Shown here: in pieces, positions 53,580-63,640 of the stretch | How the letters are laid out: the number at the start of each line of letters is the position of its first letter | Position numbering within the stretch: position 1 is the stretch's first letter | NCBI RefSeq assembly: GCF_031085175.1 | Contig: NZ_JAVHUY010000014.1 | Span: forward strand, 62,001-126,000 | Length of the DNA stretch: 64,000 nt | Direction of reading: 5' to 3' | From: Phytohabitans maris | GTDB taxonomy: Bacteria; Actinomycetota; Actinomycetes; Mycobacteriales; Micromonosporaceae | Notes under the pieces: generated by a model | Seen by the model: only the letters and a program-made list of their open reading frames with translations | Database searches by the model: none | What the model was told of the DNA's origin: nothing | Translations under genes and position numbers: made by a program

Positions 53580-53653
53580 ATGAGCGAGCGAACCATCAGG
53601 CCCGGTCTGCTGGGAGTCTCGTGCCCGCCCGCAGCGAAGCGAGGACGGGCATG
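53580..53653 (+). repeat. 74-bp family C repeat before the acidic protein gene
   Basis: ATGAGCGAGCG at its 5' end lies 2 bp after the TAG of the second GTPase, and the ATG at its 3' end starts the acidic protein gene. The last 29 bp match copy C2 and C3 closely. Confidence 0.85.
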
Positions 53654-54298
53654 AGCGACCACGGCTGGGGCGGCGACTGGCCGGACGACCTGGACCCCGA
53701 CTCGAGCGGCGACCTGGGCGGCGACACCTCCGACCCCGGTGCCGACTACGGCGCCGGCCTCGGCGCGGAGTACGGCCCGGATCCCGGCTCCGACTTCGGC
53801 TCGGACTTCGGCGAGGCCGAGACCGCCGACCTGGGCGCCTTCGACCACCACCCGGACCCGGATCCCACGGCCGACGCGCCGCTGGACCCGGCCGGCGACT
53901 CCACGGTCGACGGCGGCCCCGGTGACGGCCCGTTCGACGGCGCGGACGGCGGCGACACCGACCCCGGCGACGGGGACGCGCCCGAGCCGACCCCGGTCGG
54001 CGCCGACCCGGACGTCGACGCGCACGCCGACACCTGGACCGACCAGGCGTTCCCCGAGCCCCTCGACGTGGACGCCCCCGAACCGGTCGACGGCTTCCCC
54101 TGGACCGACCCGGCCACGCTGGGCGCCGCCCCGCTGCCCGACCCGGACGCCGGCTACCAGGGCGCCCCCGAGGCGAACGAGCTGGCCGCCTACGCCGGCG
54201 AGGAGCTGCCGCCCGGCACCGACCCGTGGACCGCCCTGGCCGCCTCCGAGGACCCGGCGACCAGCTCCCTGGCCCGCTGGTGGGCCCCCGACACCTGA
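53651..54298 (+). CDS. highly acidic Asp/Gly/Pro-rich protein of the dynamin operon
   Basis: 215 aa from ATG 53651. Asp, Gly, Pro and Ala dominate and there is almost no Lys or Arg outside the last few residues, giving an extremely low pI. Imperfect repeats (D-P-G-S-D-F-G, D-F-G-E-A) fill the N-terminal half. No signal peptide or membrane helix. The C-terminus ends L-A-R-W-W-A-P-D-T. Third gene of the dynamin operon; the position recalls IniB, but composition differs and no homology is claimed. Probably disordered. Confidence 0.7.
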   Translation: MSDHGWGGDWPDDLDPDSSGDLGGDTSDPGADYGAGLGAEYGPDPGSDFGSDFGEAETADLGAFDHHPDPDPTADAPLDPAGDSTVDGGPGDGPFDGADGGDTDPGDGDAPEPTPVGADPDVDAHADTWTDQAFPEPLDVDAPEPVDGFPWTDPATLGAAPLPDPDAGYQGAPEANELAAYAGEELPPGTDPWTALAASEDPATSSLARWWAPDT

Positions 54299-54316
54299 GC
54301 CGCGGGCCGGAAACGA

Positions 54317-54598
54317 CTACCGGCCGTTGCCGGTGCCGTCGTCGGCCAGCCTGCCGAGCATGTCGATGATCCGGTCGAGCTTGCCGTGCGCCGCCGTCAG
54401 CGACGCCTGGTGGCGGTCGAGCTTTTCGTTGTGCTGCGACTGGGTGATCGCGAGTGCCTGGATCGTGTGCTGCTGGGCGCGCAGCGTCTGCGCCATGTCG
54501 CCCAGATCCCGGTCGCCGCTGGCCCGCAGCCCGGACTCCACGCCAAGCCGCTCCTCGATCGCGGCGATCCGCCGCTCCAGCTCGTCCAGGCCGCTCAT
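54317..54598 (-). CDS. small coiled-coil protein
   Basis: 93 aa, almost entirely predicted coiled coil with regular heptads (L-E-R-R-I-A-A-I-E-E-R-L near 6-17, then L-D-R-H-Q-A-S-L). No membrane segment. Convergent with the acidic protein gene. I recognise no family; it may be a structural or adaptor protein for the neighbouring membrane proteins. Confidence 0.65.
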   Translation of the reverse strand: MSGLDELERRIAAIEERLGVESGLRASGDRDLGDMAQTLRAQQHTIQALAITQSQHNEKLDRHQASLTAAHGKLDRIIDMLGRLADDGTGNGR

Positions 54599-54722
54599 GC
54601 GGGCGAGTCTAGTCCCGGCATCTCACGTTCGGGGGCCGTGGTCCACGCGCACCTGAGCCGCCGGTCGCTGGCGTACCGCCGATATGATCCACAGCCGGGC
54701 GGCGGGGGCGGAAGGGGTACCG

Positions 54723-56489
54723 ATGGCGGCGGGGCCGGTGGCGCGGCGCAGGCGGCGGGACGCGGCCGCGCTGTTGGTGGGGGTACTGCTGGTCGGGCTC
54801 GCCGGCCTGCTCGCCGCCGGGCTCGGCGGCAGCGGCGAGCGGATACCGCGGATGTGGGTCGCCGCGCGGCTGCTCGACGACGGGTCGGCCCAGGTCACCG
54901 AGGTCATCGACTACGACTTCGCCGGCGCGCGACGGCACGGGATCTACCGGACCGTGCCGCAGGACGCGCCCGGCGACGTGACCGGTGTCGCGGTCACGAT
55001 GGACGGCGCGCCGGTGCCGTTCGACGTCCGCGCCGGCCGCTTCGCCCGGATCGTGATCGGCGACCCGGCCGCCACGGTGACCGGCGTCCACCGCTACCGG
55101 ATCGACTACGGCCTGCCCCGGCTCGGCGACGACAGGTGGCTGGCCTGGGACGCCGTCGGCACCGACTGGGAGGTGCCGGTCGACCGGGTCGAGGTCCACG
55201 TCGCCGGCCCGCACGGCATCGGCTCGCCGACCTGCGTGGCCGGCTGGTCCCGCGCCGGCGACCCGTGCGCGGCGCTGGCGCAGCCCGTACCCGGGCAGCT
55301 GGACGCGGTCCACGACGGCCTGGACGCCGGGCAGGGCCTGACCCTGTACGGGCAGATCGCCCGCCCCGGCGGTGGCGGCGCCGCGCTGCCGCCGCCGCCC
55401 GGCGGTCCACCGCCGCCCGCCGCGCGCGGGGACGGCATCGTGACCGGCTGGCTCTGGGCCACCGGCGCCGCCCTCGCCGCGGCCCTGGTGGTCGCGGCGC
55501 TGCTCCGGCTCGCCGGCCGTGAACGGGTCCGGACCGAAGACGGCCGGATCCGGCGGATGGACATCGGCCGGCTGGCCCGCACCGTCCGACCCTCGCCGCT
55601 GCCGCCGGCCGGCCTCGGCCCCGCGCAGGGCGGCATCCTGCTGACCGACCAGGTGCGCAAGCGGCACCTGGTGGCGTGGCTGCTCGGCGCCGGCCTGGAC
55701 CGGCACCTGCGGGTCACCGGGATCTCCCAGCCGGTGCTCCGCCTGCCGAAGGAGCGGCCGGACGGCGCCGACGAGCTGACCACGGAGGTGCTCGCCACCC
55801 TGTTCGCGCAGAACCCGAACGTGGCCCTGCGCAAGTACAACCGCAACTTCGCCGCCGCCTGGACGAAGCTGCGCCGCGGCCTGCGCGGCTGGCGCCGTTC
55901 CGGCGGCGACGGGCTGTGGGAGCGGCGCGGTGAGCCGCTGCGCCGGGCCGCCCTGGTCTGCGGGGCGCTGGCCACCGCCGCCGGGCTCGCCGTCCTGCTG
56001 CTCGCGGCCGGTGACGTCACCGCGCCGGGGGCGGGCTGGCGCACCCCGGTCACGGTCGGTGCGGCCCTGGCCGGTGCCGGGCTCGCGGCGCTGCTGCTGG
56101 CCTGGGAGCTGCGTACGCTCACCGTCCGCGGCAGCGACCTGTGGTGCCGGACCGAGGCGTACCGCCGGCACCTGGCCGGGCTCGACGCGTGGGACGGGCG
56201 CGACGAGGACGTGCACACCGCCTGGGCGGTCGCCCTCGGCGAGGCGCGGTCGTGGCTGGCGGCGGCGCAGCGGGCGGTGAAACCCCCGTCCGGCCGGCCG
56301 GCCACCACTCCCGCGTACGACCACGTGCGGTGGCAGCTCGCGCTGTACCTGCCGACCGCCACCGCCAGCGCCACCTCGTCGCCGGCCGTCGGCTCCGGGA
56401 GCTCCACGAGTTCGGGCGGGTACAGCGGCGGCGGTTCCAGCGGCGGTGTCGGCGGGGGTGACGGCGGCGGGGGCGGCGGCTCCTGGTAG
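54723..56489 (+). CDS. DUF2207-type membrane protein
   Basis: 588 aa from ATG 54723, with GGAAGGGG 7 nt upstream. An N-terminal signal/anchor helix (~15-38) leads to an extracellular beta domain (~40-225; H-G-I-Y-R-T-V-P near 76-83). A Pro-rich linker and a transmembrane helix (~240-262) follow, then a cytosolic region and two more helices near 418-445, and a Gly/Ser-rich tail ending G-G-G-G-S-W. This architecture is that of the DUF2207 family, of unknown function. Confidence 0.82.
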   Translation: MAAGPVARRRRRDAAALLVGVLLVGLAGLLAAGLGGSGERIPRMWVAARLLDDGSAQVTEVIDYDFAGARRHGIYRTVPQDAPGDVTGVAVTMDGAPVPFDVRAGRFARIVIGDPAATVTGVHRYRIDYGLPRLGDDRWLAWDAVGTDWEVPVDRVEVHVAGPHGIGSPTCVAGWSRAGDPCAALAQPVPGQLDAVHDGLDAGQGLTLYGQIARPGGGGAALPPPPGGPPPPAARGDGIVTGWLWATGAALAAALVVAALLRLAGRERVRTEDGRIRRMDIGRLARTVRPSPLPPAGLGPAQGGILLTDQVRKRHLVAWLLGAGLDRHLRVTGISQPVLRLPKERPDGADELTTEVLATLFAQNPNVALRKYNRNFAAAWTKLRRGLRGWRRSGGDGLWERRGEPLRRAALVCGALATAAGLAVLLLAAGDVTAPGAGWRTPVTVGAALAGAGLAALLLAWELRTLTVRGSDLWCRTEAYRRHLAGLDAWDGRDEDVHTAWAVALGEARSWLAAAQRAVKPPSGRPATTPAYDHVRWQLALYLPTATASATSSPAVGSGSSTSSGGYSGGGSSGGVGGGDGGGGGGSW

Positions 56490-56501
56490 ACCCGGCCGGG
56501 G

Positions 56502-57992
56502 TCAGGAGGCCAGGACGATCAGCACCACCACGGCGATCAGGACCATGGCGCCGAGCGCGACCGTCCACACCAGAGCGGGCTCCTCGTACCAGGCGCGCCC
56601 GCGCGACCGGGGGGCCATCGCCGGCGGGCGGGGCGGGGCGACCGGTGCCGGCCGCGGCGGCTGCACATGCTGCTGCGGTGGGCGCGGGGAGACCGGGGTG
56701 GCGCTCACCGGCGGCGCCGGCGGGCGGGCGATCACCGGCGGCCGGGGCGGCGCGACCGGCGGGCGCGCGGCCGGGGCCATCGGCGGGCGGGAGACCGGCG
56801 CCGCGGGTGGGCGCCCCACCGGTGCCATCGGCGGCGCCATCACCGGCGGGCGGGCCGGCGGGGCCGGTGCCCGCGGCGGTGGGGCCACCGGGCGGGGCAC
56901 TCCGGAGTGGACCGGGCCGGCCGCGGCCGCCGGCCCGCCGAAGAACAGGGCGCCCTCGGCGACCACCGTCTCCGGCTGCTCCAGGGTCGTCGGGGCGACG
57001 CCGAGCTCGGTGTGCAGCAGGTGCGCCGCCAGGGGGATGCGGCTGGAGCCGCCGACCAGGAAGATGCCGACCAGGTCCAGCGGGGCCAGCCGGGCCGCGG
57101 TGATGGTCTGGGCCAGGCAGTGGACGGTCTGCAGCATGTACGGGCGGATCAGCCCGTCGAACTCGTCCCGGGTGATGTGCGCGGAGATGTCCAGCGCGGG
57201 CAGGTGCACGTCGGCGCTGGTGGTCCGGGACAGCATCTCCTTGGCCCCGCGCACGTCGTCGTAGAGCAGGGCCCGCTGCCGCCGCTGGCCCGGGTCGGCG
57301 GGGGCGACCAGACTGTTCCACAGCATGGTGCGGGTCTCGGAGTAGCCGCGCCCCAGGTGCTCCACCAGCGCCTGGTCGAAGTCGAGCCCGCCCAGGTCGG
57401 ACAGGCCCGCCTCGGCGAGCACCTCGAACCCGGTCGGGGTGCGCCGCACGACCGTCGCGTCGAACGTGCCGCCGCCCAGGTCGTAGATGGCCAGCGCCCG
57501 CCCCACCGGCATCGCGCTGCCCAGCACCGCCGTGTAGTACGAGGCCGCCGCGACCGGCTCGACGACCAGGCGGGGGGTGGGCAGGCCGGCGGCGCGGACC
57601 GACTCGACCAGCACCGCCCGGCGCCGCTCGCCCCAGCGGGCCGGATGGGTGACCCGGACCTCCTCGACCGGGCCGCCCAGGTGGCGGGCCGCCTCGGTGG
57701 CCAGCCGGCCGAGGACGGCGGCGATCACCCGGGGTACCGGCAGCTCCTGCTCGCCCAGCAGCACCACCCCGTCGTCGACGCGGCGCTTGGGGTTGGGCTC
57801 GAAGCGGGCCGGGTCGAGCCGCGCGGAGCGCTCGGCGTCCCGGCCGACCAGCAGCTTGCCGTCCGGGTTGAGGTAGACGGCCGACGGCAGCAGCGGCGAG
57901 CCGTCGAACAGCAGCGGCCGCGCCCGCCCGTCCGCGCCACGGACCATGGCGACCGTGTTGGACGTGCCGAAGTCGATGCCGAGCACCCGCAT
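56502..57992 (-). CDS. tail-anchored Hsp70-like ATPase
   Basis: 496 aa. Actin/Hsp70 domain 1-355 with D-F-G-T-S-N-T (7-13), D-L-G-G-G-T-F-D near 172-179 and V-G-G-S-S-R-I-P near 318-325. A Pro/Ala-rich linker (~365-465) and a single C-terminal transmembrane helix (~472-494) follow. No substrate-binding domain. It resembles the first half of the Hsp70-propeller fusion at 38 kb (both have F-E-P-N/H-P-K-R-R-V-D), so they are paralogues that differ by the loss or gain of the outside domain. Convergent with the DUF2207 gene. Confidence 0.88.
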   Translation of the reverse strand: MRVLGIDFGTSNTVAMVRGADGRARPLLFDGSPLLPSAVYLNPDGKLLVGRDAERSARLDPARFEPNPKRRVDDGVVLLGEQELPVPRVIAAVLGRLATEAARHLGGPVEEVRVTHPARWGERRRAVLVESVRAAGLPTPRLVVEPVAAASYYTAVLGSAMPVGRALAIYDLGGGTFDATVVRRTPTGFEVLAEAGLSDLGGLDFDQALVEHLGRGYSETRTMLWNSLVAPADPGQRRQRALLYDDVRGAKEMLSRTTSADVHLPALDISAHITRDEFDGLIRPYMLQTVHCLAQTITAARLAPLDLVGIFLVGGSSRIPLAAHLLHTELGVAPTTLEQPETVVAEGALFFGGPAAAAGPVHSGVPRPVAPPPRAPAPPARPPVMAPPMAPVGRPPAAPVSRPPMAPAARPPVAPPRPPVIARPPAPPVSATPVSPRPPQQHVQPPRPAPVAPPRPPAMAPRSRGRAWYEEPALVWTVALGAMVLIAVVVLIVLAS

Positions 57993-58035
57993 GGCCGTCA
58001 CCCTACCGTCGCCATGTCCATGCATACTGCACGCC

Positions 58036-58127
58036 GTGAGCGCGAGGAGTGAGCTTCGACGGCCCGCCGCATGCCGACACGGCCGGCACGCGAGCCGCGC
58101 GGTCGCGAACGAAAGGCGGGCACCGTG
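58036..58127 (+). repeat. variant family C-like repeat before GDPD gene
   Basis: Starts GTGAGCGCGAGGAGTGAGC and ends with GCGAACGAAAGGCGGGCACC leading into the GTG start. Same idea as family C (stop/start-linked, GCGAA-GAGG core), but a divergent subtype. It occupies most of the gap between the Hsp70 and GDPD genes. Confidence 0.55.
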
Positions 58128-58892
58128 AGCTACCTTGACGCGCCGGGGCCGCTGGCGTTCGCGCACCGGGGCGGCGCCGCCGAGGGCGACGAGAACACCG
58201 CTGAGGCGTTCGCGCGGGCCGTCGCGCTCGGTTACCGGTACGTGGAGACCGACGTGCACGCCACCACCGACGGCGTGGCCGTGGTCTTCCACGACGCCAC
58301 CCTGGACCGGGTCGCCGGGCGGCCGGGGCGGGTCGACCAGATGACCTGGGCCGACCTGGCCACCGTGCGGGTGGGCGGCGCGGCGGCGGTACCCCGGCTC
58401 GACGAGATCCTCGCGGCGTGGCCGCAGATCCGGTTCAACATCGACGTGAAGGCCGGCAGCGGTGTCGCGCCCACGGTCGAGACGGTGACCCGCGCGGGTG
58501 CCGGTGACCGGGTGCTGCTGGCCTCCTTCAGCGACGCCCGGCTGGCCCGGCTGCGCACCCTGGCCGGGCCGAAGGTGGCCACGTCGCTGGGGATGCGGGC
58601 GGTGGCCCGGCTGCGGGTGGCGTCGCTGACCGGGCAGCGGCTGGTGCTGCCGACCTCGGTGGTGGCCGCGCAGGTCCCGGTCCGGTACGGGCGGCTGCCG
58701 GTGGTCGACCGCCGGTTCGTGCGGTACGCCCACAAGCTCGGCCTGCAGGTGCACGTGTGGACGATCGACGACCCCGCCGAAATGCACGCCTTACTTGATC
58801 TTGGTGTTGATGGCATCATGACGGATCGCGTCGACGTGCTACGCGAGGTCTATGTGAGCCGGGGCGTGTGGCACGACGAAGGGGACCAGTGA
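58125..58892 (+). CDS. glycerophosphodiester phosphodiesterase
   Basis: 255 aa from GTG 58125. Catalytic motifs: A-H-R-G near 12-15, E-N-T near 23-25, E-T-D-V-H near 44-48 and H-D-A-T-L-D-R near 59-65. It hydrolyses glycerophosphodiesters to glycerol-3-phosphate. The last ~25 codons include an AT-rich run (58783-58822) with TTA, CTT, GAT, GGT and GTT codons that differs from the surroundings. It overlaps the MFS gene start (GTGA). Confidence 0.9.
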   Translation: MSYLDAPGPLAFAHRGGAAEGDENTAEAFARAVALGYRYVETDVHATTDGVAVVFHDATLDRVAGRPGRVDQMTWADLATVRVGGAAAVPRLDEILAAWPQIRFNIDVKAGSGVAPTVETVTRAGAGDRVLLASFSDARLARLRTLAGPKVATSLGMRAVARLRVASLTGQRLVLPTSVVAAQVPVRYGRLPVVDRRFVRYAHKLGLQVHVWTIDDPAEMHALLDLGVDGIMTDRVDVLREVYVSRGVWHDEGDQ

Positions 58893-60271
58893 CAACCACC
58901 GACACCGCCAGCACCGGTACGGGCGCCTACGCCACCCGCGGCGAGCGCCGAGGCTGGTACTTCTACGACTGGGCCAACTCCGCCTTCCAGACCACGGTCA
59001 TCGCGGTCTTCCTCGGCCCGTTCCTGACCGCGGTCACCGAGCAGGCGGCCGGCTGCCCGCTCGGCGCCGACGAGTGCGACGCCGACGTGCACCCGCTCGG
59101 GCTCACCGTCGCGGCCGGCTCCTACTACCCGTACGTGGTGTCGCTGTCGGTCCTGCTCACCGTCTTCGTGCTGCCGGTCATGGGCGCGGTCGCCGACCGG
59201 TCGGCGCACAAGAAGCGGCTGCTGGCCGGGGCCGCGTTCCTCGGCGCGGCCGCCACCTGCGGGTTCGCGTTCGTGACCGGCGAACGCTACCTGCTGGGCG
59301 GCGCGCTGTTCCTGATCGCCAACATCTCGTTCGGGGCGAGCATCGTCGTCTACCACTCGTACCTGCCGCAGCTGTCCGGCCCCGACGAGCGCGACGACAT
59401 CTCCAGCCGCGGCTGGGCGCTGGGCTACCTGGGCGGCTTCATCCTGCTCGCGCTCAACCTGGTCGCCGTGCAGATCTTCGGCATCGAGGACGACGACCAG
59501 CGCACCCTCGACATCGCCCGCTGGTCGATCGTCTCCGCCGGCGTCTGGTGGGCGCTTTTCACGCTGGTGCCGCTGAAGTGGATGCGCGAGTACCCGGCGC
59601 TGCACGCCAGCACCGGCGCCAACGTGGTCACCGACGGGTTCCGCCAGCTCGGCCGCACCGTCAAGGGCATGCGGGCGTACCCGCTCACGCTCTTCTTCCT
59701 GCTCGCCTTCCTGGTCTACAACGACGGCATCCAGACCGTGATCAACCTGGCCAGCCAGTTCGGCAGCGAGGAGCTGGGGCTGACCACCAACACCCTGATC
59801 ATCACGATCCTGGTGGTGCAGCTGACCGCGTTCTTCGGCGCGCTCGCCCTCGGCCGCCTCGCCGCCCGGGTCGGCGCCCGCAACACCGTACTGCTCAGCC
59901 TCGTGCTCTGGACCGCCGTCGTGGTCGCCGCGTACTGGCTGCCCGGCGAGGCCCCGCTGCCGTTCATCGCCCTCGGCGCCGCCATCGGCATCGTGCTCGG
60001 CGGCAGCCAGGCGCTGAGCCGGTCGCTGTTCAGCCAGCTCATCCCGAAGGGCAAGGAAGGCGAGTACTACGGCTTCTACGAGATCAGCGACAAGGGCACC
60101 AGCTGGCTCGGCCCGCTCGCGTTCGGCCTCGTCTACCAGGTCACCAACAGCTACCGGGTGGGCATCGTCGCGCTGGTCGCGTTCTTCGCCGCCGGGTTCG
60201 TACTGCTGATGCTGGTGCCGCTGCGCCGCGCCATCCTGGCCGCCGGCAACCAACCACCACACGTTCTCTAA
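58889..60271 (+). CDS. MFS transporter, UMF1/Atg22-like
   Basis: 460 aa from GTG 58889, overlapping the GDPD stop by 4 bp. About twelve hydrophobic helices. The N-terminal Y-F-Y-D-W-A-N-S-A-F near 20-29 is diagnostic of the UMF1/Atg22-like group. Substrate unknown; coupling to GDPD suggests an exporter or importer of phospholipid-derived or polyol compounds, which is inference. Confidence 0.85.
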   Translation: MTTTDTASTGTGAYATRGERRGWYFYDWANSAFQTTVIAVFLGPFLTAVTEQAAGCPLGADECDADVHPLGLTVAAGSYYPYVVSLSVLLTVFVLPVMGAVADRSAHKKRLLAGAAFLGAAATCGFAFVTGERYLLGGALFLIANISFGASIVVYHSYLPQLSGPDERDDISSRGWALGYLGGFILLALNLVAVQIFGIEDDDQRTLDIARWSIVSAGVWWALFTLVPLKWMREYPALHASTGANVVTDGFRQLGRTVKGMRAYPLTLFFLLAFLVYNDGIQTVINLASQFGSEELGLTTNTLIITILVVQLTAFFGALALGRLAARVGARNTVLLSLVLWTAVVVAAYWLPGEAPLPFIALGAAIGIVLGGSQALSRSLFSQLIPKGKEGEYYGFYEISDKGTSWLGPLAFGLVYQVTNSYRVGIVALVAFFAAGFVLLMLVPLRRAILAAGNQPPHVL

Positions 60272-60280
60272 CGGCCGTTA
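60269..60280. promoter_or_regulatory. 12-bp perfect palindrome before acyl-CoA dehydrogenase
   Basis: TAACGGCCGTTA is fully self-complementary. It overlaps the TAA of the MFS gene and lies 11 bp before the next start. A closely related sequence (TAACGGCCGTT at 7966-7976) is upstream of the S1 protease. TetR-like operators have this form, but no TetR gene is nearby. Confidence 0.45.
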
Positions 60281-60290
60281 AGGTATTGGC

Positions 60291-61970
<1,680 letters not shown>

Positions 61971-62002
61971 CCCGCGCGGGCCAGCCCGCCCACAGCGGCG
62001 GT

Positions 62003-62050
62003 GATCGTGGTATTTCAGTGCCCCTCTGTGGGCACCTAGATACCACGATC
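62003..62050. repeat. 48-bp palindromic repeat, family A copy 5
   Basis: GATCGTGGTA / TACCACGATC with inner GTGCCC / GGGCAC, 32 bp after the acyl-CoA dehydrogenase stop and before the convergent oxidoreductase gene. It differs from copy 1 by a handful of bases. Confidence 0.92.
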
Positions 62051-62085
62051 TGATTCCGGAGGGTGAGGGGCGCCGAGGGCGCGGC

Positions 62086-62502
62086 TCAGCGGAGGCGGCG
62101 CAGGACGACGACCGGGATGGTGCGGGTGGCGGCCTTGGCCTGGTGGTCGGCGAAGAACGGGTACCGCTCGACCACGCCGGCGAAGATCTCGTCGCGCTCG
62201 GCGCCGCGCGGGACCACGGCGGTGGCCTGGTACCTCTCGCCCTCGACCTCCACCGTGACCTCGGGGTGGGCGACCAGGTTGCGGTACCAGTCGGGGTGTT
62301 TCGGTGCGCCCGCGTTGGAGGCGATGACCAGCAGGTCGTCTCCGTGCGGAAGGAACATCATCGGGGCGGTGTGTGGCGTGCCGGTGCGGGCGCCGGTGGT
62401 GGTCAGCAGCAGCATCGGCCGGCCGTGCGCGCTGCCGCCGGCGGCCCGGAACTCCTCGATGACCTGGCGGTTGTGGGCCTTCATGTCGGCGGGAATGGTC
62501 AT
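62086..62502 (-). CDS. deazaflavin (F420)-dependent nitroreductase family protein
   Basis: 138 aa. The split-barrel Ddn-like fold is shown by L-L-T-T-T-G-A-R-T-G near 32-41, N-A-G-A-P-K-H-P-D-W-Y-R-N-L near 63-76 and Y-P-F-F-A-D-H-Q near 113-120. It is expected to bind F420 and reduce quinones or nitro compounds. F420 use agrees with the LLM oxidoreductase at 19.9 kb. Confidence 0.88.
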   Translation of the reverse strand: MTIPADMKAHNRQVIEEFRAAGGSAHGRPMLLLTTTGARTGTPHTAPMMFLPHGDDLLVIASNAGAPKHPDWYRNLVAHPEVTVEVEGERYQATAVVPRGAERDEIFAGVVERYPFFADHQAKAATRTIPVVVLRRLR

Positions 62503-62611
62503 GCTTCCTCCGTGGTCATCCGGCTGGCGCGCAGGACCCCGAAACTAGCCGAGGTCCCTGACAGGGCGTGTCAGGGACCGGCCGGCGCCGCGCCGCTGGG
62601 ATGATCTAGGC

Positions 62612-63574
62612 ATGTATCCGGCTGTGCCACGGGTGGACATCGAGGTCGCCGCCGGCGGTCACGACTTCACCGAGGCGTGGCTGCGCAACCGGCGGCTCTC
62701 CGAGCACACCCGCGCCGCGTACCGCCGGGACATCGCCGGCTGGCTCGCCTGGTGCACGGCCCGCGACCTGGAGCCGCTGCGCGCGTCGTTCCTGGACGTC
62801 AACGCGTACGGCCGGGACCTGGAGGCGACCGTCGACCCGCGCAGCGGCCGCCCGCTCACTCCGGCCACCGTGGCGCGCAAGCTCTCCGCGCTGTCCAGCT
62901 GGTACGACTTCCTCACCAAGCTCCGCGCGGTCGAGGCCAACCCGGTCGCCGGCGCCGACCGCCCCAAGGTCGCCCGCGACCACTCCAGCACCGTCGGCCT
63001 CACCCCGGAGGAGGTGGACGCGCTGCTCGCGGCCGCGGACGCCGACACCGGGCCGCATGCGGCCCGCAACCGGGCCGCCGTCGCGCTCCTGGCCGACCTG
63101 GGGCTGCGGGTGGGTGAGCTGGTCAGCTTGGATCTTTCGGACATCGGGTACGAGCGGGGGCATCGCAGCGTCCGTTTCGTGGGCAAGGGCGGCAAGCCGC
63201 GCCGGCGGGCCCTGACCCCGGGCACGTCCGCCGCGCTCGATGCCTACCTGCGGGTGCGGCCCGGCCCGGGCGAGGGCGCGGTGTTCCTGACCGCCAGCGG
63301 TGCCCGCCTGGACCGGCACGCGGTGTTCCGCCTGGTGCGGCGCCTGGCCCGGCTGGCCGGGATCCCGGCGTGGGCGAAGCTGTCGCCGCACTCGCTGCGG
63401 CACGCGTTCGCCACGACCGCCCGCGCCGAGGGGGTGCCGCTGGAGGACGTGCAGGACGCGATGGGGCACGCCGACCCGCGCACGACCCGCCGCTACGACC
63501 GCGACCGGCACAACCTGGACCGCGACCCCGCGTACGCGATCTGGGCCGCCCGCGCCCGCCGCACCGCCCGCTGA
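62612..63574 (+). CDS. tyrosine recombinase/integrase
   Basis: 320 aa. The N-terminal SAM-like DNA-binding domain spans ~15-115 and the catalytic domain ~125-310. Catalytic residues: R166 (L-G-L-R-V-G-E-L), K192 (G-K-G-G-K), H260 and R263 (S-P-H-S-L-R-H), H286 (M-G-H-A-D) and Y295 (R-R-Y-D-R). All are present, so the enzyme should be active. No neighbouring phage, plasmid or tRNA gene is seen; it could be a stand-alone Xer-like recombinase or a relic of an integrated element. Confidence 0.9.
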   Translation: MYPAVPRVDIEVAAGGHDFTEAWLRNRRLSEHTRAAYRRDIAGWLAWCTARDLEPLRASFLDVNAYGRDLEATVDPRSGRPLTPATVARKLSALSSWYDFLTKLRAVEANPVAGADRPKVARDHSSTVGLTPEEVDALLAAADADTGPHAARNRAAVALLADLGLRVGELVSLDLSDIGYERGHRSVRFVGKGGKPRRRALTPGTSAALDAYLRVRPGPGEGAVFLTASGARLDRHAVFRLVRRLARLAGIPAWAKLSPHSLRHAFATTARAEGVPLEDVQDAMGHADPRTTRRYDRDRHNLDRDPAYAIWAARARRTAR

Positions 63575-63640
63575 CCGGCCGCGGGTGCCCCGCCGGTGCG
63601 GGCAGCTCCAGAGCGTCGCGCACGCACAGCCCGGGTCCGG

